Part shown: one piece after another, positions 61,159-64,000 of the stretch | Position numbering within the stretch: position 1 is the first letter of the stretch | Layout of the letters: each line of letters starts with the position of its first letter | NCBI RefSeq assembly: GCF_029457495.1 | Contig: NZ_CP120361.1 | Span: 1,054,001 to 1,118,000, forward strand | Direction: 5' to 3' | DNA from: Chelativorans sp. AA-79 | GTDB taxonomy: Bacteria > Pseudomonadota > Alphaproteobacteria > Rhizobiales > Rhizobiaceae | DNA length: 64,000 bases | The notes under the pieces: model-generated | Databases searched by the model: none | What the model was told of the DNA's origin: nothing | Seen by the model: the letters and a program-made list of their open reading frames with translations, nothing else | Translations under genes and position numbers: made by a program

Positions 61159-62148
61159 ATGAACCGGGCATTACGGCTCCTGAGACGCAGGCTGGTGAGC
61201 AGTATTCCGGTGCTGCTGATCGTCGTCGTGGGCACCTTCTTCCTCCTGGAGCTCGCGCCGGGTGACGCGGTGGATGCCTATCTCGTCACCATCGGCGGGG
61301 GCGATCCGGCGCTCGTCCAGGCGCTCAGGGAAAGCTACGGACTGGACCAGTCGCCGCTTGCGCGCCTCTGGATCTACCTCGTCTCGCTCGCGCGCCTCGA
61401 TCTCGGCTGGTCCGTGCAGTTCGCCCGGCCCGTGCTCGACATCATCCTGGAGCGGCTGCCCAACACGCTCTGGCTGATGGGAAGCGCGCTCGCTCTCTCC
61501 TTCGGCCTGGGCACGGCGCTCGGGGTCGTCGCCGGCGCGCGGCCGGGCAGCGCGCGCGACCGCGTCCTCTCCGTCGGCTCGCTCGCCCTTTACGCGGTGC
61601 CGAGCTTCTGGCTCGGGCTCGTCTTGAGCATCGTCTTCGCCGTGCAGTTGCGCTGGCTGCCCACCTCGGGCATCGAGACGATCGCCTCGGGCAAGGAGGG
61701 GCTTGCCCGCGCGCTCGACATCGCGCGGCATCTGATCCTGCCGGTGAGCGCGCTCGGCTTCATCTATCTCGCGCTGTTCCTTCGCATGATGCGCGCCGGC
61801 ATGGCCGAGATCTGGCGGCAGGATTTCGTGCTTGCCGCCCGCGCAAAGGGGCTTGCACGCGGGCGCATCGTGCTCAGGCACGTGGCGCGCAACGCGCTCC
61901 TGCCGCTCGTCACCATGCTCGGGCTCCAGGCGGCTGCCATGCTCGGCGGCAGCGTGGTCATAGAGAGCGTCTTCGCCATTCCCGGTTTCGGCCGGCTGGC
62001 GCAGGAGGCCGTCGCCGGGCGCGATGCGCCGCTCCTGATCGGCATCATCATCGTCAGCGCGGTGCTGGTGATCCTCATCAATCTCGTCGTCGACATCGCC
62101 TATGCCTTGCTCGACCCACGCGTCGGCGCCTCGGAGGCGGCGGCATGA
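61159..62148 (+). CDS. ABC permease, DppB/OppB type
   Basis: A 329-residue inner-membrane permease with about six helices. The N-terminus RRRLVSSIPVLLIVVVGTFF is typical of the family, as are LGTALGVVAG, FLRMMRAGMAE and the EAA-type loop DFVLAARAKGLARGRIVLRH (residues ~221-240), which contacts the ATPases. FAIPGFGRLA and DPR near the end are family marks. It overlaps the next gene by four bases (ATGA). Confidence 0.93.
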   Translation: MNRALRLLRRRLVSSIPVLLIVVVGTFFLLELAPGDAVDAYLVTIGGGDPALVQALRESYGLDQSPLARLWIYLVSLARLDLGWSVQFARPVLDIILERLPNTLWLMGSALALSFGLGTALGVVAGARPGSARDRVLSVGSLALYAVPSFWLGLVLSIVFAVQLRWLPTSGIETIASGKEGLARALDIARHLILPVSALGFIYLALFLRMMRAGMAEIWRQDFVLAARAKGLARGRIVLRHVARNALLPLVTMLGLQAAAMLGGSVVIESVFAIPGFGRLAQEAVAGRDAPLLIGIIIVSAVLVILINLVVDIAYALLDPRVGASEAAA

Positions 62149-62975
62149 CGGTGCTCGCCCGCCTCGTCCGTTCGCCCGAGGGCCTGGCCGGGCTTCTGCT
62201 GCTGGCGTTGCCTGTTGCCGCCGCCCTTCTGGCGGATGTCTTCTTCCCCGGCGATCCGCTTTCCATCGCGGGCCCGGCCCTGGTGCCGCCCTTCAGCGAT
62301 ACGGCCTTTCCGCTCGGGACCGATCGGCTGGGCCGCGACGTGCTTGCCGGCCTCGTCCATGGCGCGCGCGCTTCGCTGGCCGTGGGCCTTGCGGCGGCGA
62401 TCGTCGCGCTCTTTATAGGCGCGCTGGTGGGCACCGTCGCCGGTTTTGCCGGGGGGCTGGTCGACGAGGCGCTGATGCGGTTGGTCGAGGCCTTCCAGAT
62501 CGTGCCCGGCCTGCTGCTCGCGCTCGCCTTCGTCAGCGTTGCGGGCGCCTCTCTTCCGGTCGTCATCTTCGCCATCGCGCTCAGTGCATGGACCGGGCCG
62601 GCGCGCCTGGCGCGTGCCGAGGTGCTCTCGATCCGCGAGCGGGATTACGTCGCCTCCGCCCGCGTGATCGGCATGCATCCGGCGGAGATCGCCTTCCGCG
62701 AGGTGCTGCCCAACGCGTTGCCGCCGGTGCTGGCGCTCAGTTCCGTGATCGTCGCGGGTGCGGTGCTCATAGAGGCCGCGCTCTCCTTCCTGGGGCTCGG
62801 GGACCCCAACATCGTCACCTGGGGATCGATGATTGCGGAGGGGCGCAACGTGCTGCGCTCCGCACCCTTCCTGTCGATCGTGCCGGGGATCGGGCTGGTG
62901 GTGACGGTGCTCGGCGTCTACCTCCTTTCCGAGGGGCTGAGCAACGCCCTGGCCGTGCGCAGGATCAGCCCGTGA
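62145..62975 (+). CDS. ABC permease, DppC/OppC type
   Basis: A 276-residue second permease. PLGTDRLGRDVLAGLVHGAR near residues 57-76 is diagnostic of DppC, followed by the EAA loop RERDYVASARVIGMHPAEI and ALSFLGLGDPNIVTWGSM. Five to six helices. Start and stop both overlap neighbours by four bases. It forms the channel with the preceding permease. Confidence 0.93.
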   Translation: MTVLARLVRSPEGLAGLLLLALPVAAALLADVFFPGDPLSIAGPALVPPFSDTAFPLGTDRLGRDVLAGLVHGARASLAVGLAAAIVALFIGALVGTVAGFAGGLVDEALMRLVEAFQIVPGLLLALAFVSVAGASLPVVIFAIALSAWTGPARLARAEVLSIRERDYVASARVIGMHPAEIAFREVLPNALPPVLALSSVIVAGAVLIEAALSFLGLGDPNIVTWGSMIAEGRNVLRSAPFLSIVPGIGLVVTVLGVYLLSEGLSNALAVRRISP

Positions 62976-63757
62976 CTGCGCCGCTTGCCACACTCCGCAA
63001 GCTGTCGGTGAGCTACCGCGCTGGCGGCGCGGCGCATGCCGCGCTCTCCTCGGTGGATCTCGACCTCTTCCAGGGCGAGCGGCTTGCGATTATCGGGGAA
63101 AGCGGGTCGGGGAAGAGCACGCTTGCGCTTGCGCTTGCCGGTCTGCTGCCGGAAAACGCGGTGCGGACGGGCGTGGTCGACTGGCCGGGCCTCGGCCGAG
63201 AGCCGGTTCCCGGCCGTGACATCGGCTTCGTCTTCCAGGATGCGAGTGCGAGCCTCAACCCGGTTCTGACCGTGGGCGAGCAGGTCGCAGAGGTCGTGCG
63301 GCGGCACACCGGGGCCGGTTGGCCGGAAGCCTTGAAGGAAGCGGAACGGCTGCTTGCGCGCGTGCGCATCCCGCAACCCGAGAAGGCGGTGAGATCCTAT
63401 CCGCACCAGTTTTCCGGCGGGCAGCGTCAGCGCATCGCCATCGCCGCTGCCATTGCCGCCCGGCCGAGGCTGCTCGTCGCCGACGAGCCGACGAGCGCGC
63501 TCGACACCATCGTGCAGGCCGAGATCGTCGGGCTGCTCGACGGTCTCGTGCGGGAGGCGGATATGACGCTCGTCTTCATCACGCATGACATCGCGCTCGC
63601 TTCCGGCTTTGCCGACCGCATCGCGGTATTCCACGAGGCGCGGTTGGTCGAGGCAGGTCCCACCCGAAGCCTGCTCGCCGGGCCGCGCGAGCCCTATACC
63701 AGGCGGCTGCTCGAAAGCAGCATCGATCTTGCAACGCCGCCGCTGGTTTCGCCATGA
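62972..63757 (+). CDS. ABC ATPase, DppD type
   Basis: A 261-residue ATPase starting at GTG 62972 (GTGA overlap). Walker A GESGSGKST near residues 42-50, Q-loop FVFQDASASLNP, signature FSGGQRQR, Walker B LLVADEPTSALD, switch His in FITHDIALA. PREPYTRRLL near the end is typical of peptide/nickel importers. It lacks much of the C-terminal iron-sulfur extension of full DppD, being shorter than the usual ~320 residues. Confidence 0.92.
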   Translation: MTAPLATLRKLSVSYRAGGAAHAALSSVDLDLFQGERLAIIGESGSGKSTLALALAGLLPENAVRTGVVDWPGLGREPVPGRDIGFVFQDASASLNPVLTVGEQVAEVVRRHTGAGWPEALKEAERLLARVRIPQPEKAVRSYPHQFSGGQRQRIAIAAAIAARPRLLVADEPTSALDTIVQAEIVGLLDGLVREADMTLVFITHDIALASGFADRIAVFHEARLVEAGPTRSLLAGPREPYTRRLLESSIDLATPPLVSP

Positions 63758-64000
63758 CGCTGCTTTCGATTCAAGGTGTGTCGAAGACCTATGCGGACGG
63801 AGGGCGCCGCGTGGCGGCGCTTCAGGATATCTCGCTGAGCCTCGAAACGGGCAGGACGCTTGGGCTTGTCGGACCCTCGGGAAGCGGAAAGTCCACGCTT
63901 GCGCGTGTGCTCCTGCGGCTTCTCGAGCCCGATTCCGGGCAGATCCATTTCGCGGGGGTCGATCTGCTGGCGCTGAAGAGCGCGCCGCTCCGGACCATGC
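63754..64000 (+). CDS. ABC ATPase, DppF type (5' part)
   Basis: The first 82 residues of a second ATPase, cut by the window end. ATG 63754 overlaps the previous stop (ATGA). Visible are MTLLSIQGVSKTY and Walker A GPSGSGKST, followed by LLRLLEPDSGQI. It completes the two-ATPase set of a peptide/nickel-type importer. Confidence 0.9.
   Translation, partial: MTLLSIQGVSKTYADGGRRVAALQDISLSLETGRTLGLVGPSGSGKSTLARVLLRLLEPDSGQIHFAGVDLLALKSAPLRTM

Overview
The window is high-GC, tightly packed bacterial DNA from an alphaproteobacterium, most likely a member of the Rhizobiales in the Mesorhizobium/Chelativorans neighbourhood. The basis is the general codon and GC style, a ureDABC/EFG-type cluster with hupE/ureJ, many GTG/ATG starts overlapping the previous stop, short palindromic interspersed repeats of rhizobial type, and several promoters of the GGAAC-N16/17-CGTT form used by the alphaproteobacterial general-stress sigma factor EcfG. 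No rRNA, tRNA, CRISPR array, complete insertion sequence, prophage or plasmid function was seen. The genus is inference.

Layout. 1-1150: the last two ATPase genes of a branched-chain amino-acid ABC operon. 1321-4829: a MetE-like methyltransferase, a fumarylacetoacetate-hydrolase-family enzyme and an OmpA-like envelope protein. 5102-14794: an eleven-gene plus-strand cluster: methyltransferase, FemAB-like acyltransferase, unknown protein, GNAT, inositol-3-phosphate synthase, histidine phosphatase, CgeB-like glycosyltransferase, nucleotidyltransferase, a glycoside-hydrolase-like protein with permuted motif order, PIG-L deacetylase, GT4 glycosyltransferase. 14791-21911: a complete urease cluster on the minus strand, interrupted between ureC and ureE by a broken ParE toxin gene, a LysE exporter and a membrane protein. 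22061-38112: a seven-gene glucan/trehalose operon (GlgE, TreS-maltokinase fusion, GlgB, GlgX, TreZ, MalQ, TreY). 38140-47622: a DUF2934-like protein, glutathione-dependent formaldehyde dehydrogenase, one homodimeric-type and one heterodimeric ABC exporter, an MFS exporter. 47803-50363: a copper P-type ATPase behind a CueR-type operator. 50611-57170: IlvD, then a uronate dehydrogenase, an orphan sugar-type ATPase, a lactonase and a Gfo/Idh/MocA dehydrogenase. 57680-64000: dihydropyrimidinase and a peptide/nickel-type ABC importer cut off by the window end.

How the parts may work together. The trehalose operon encodes two routes to or from trehalose: TreY/TreZ from linear glucan, and TreS/maltokinase/GlgE between trehalose, maltose-1-phosphate and glucan, with GlgB, GlgX and MalQ remodelling the glucan. 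It has a perfect EcfG-type promoter. The 5102-14794 cluster has weaker promoters of the same form in front of its first gene and of ino1, so both blocks may belong to the general stress response. The gene content of that cluster (inositol-phosphate synthase, GT4 glycosyltransferase, phosphatase, PIG-L deacetylase, GNAT) follows the logic of mycothiol assembly but lacks a cysteine ligase. It probably makes an amino-sugar/inositol conjugate of unknown structure and is the most interesting part of the window.
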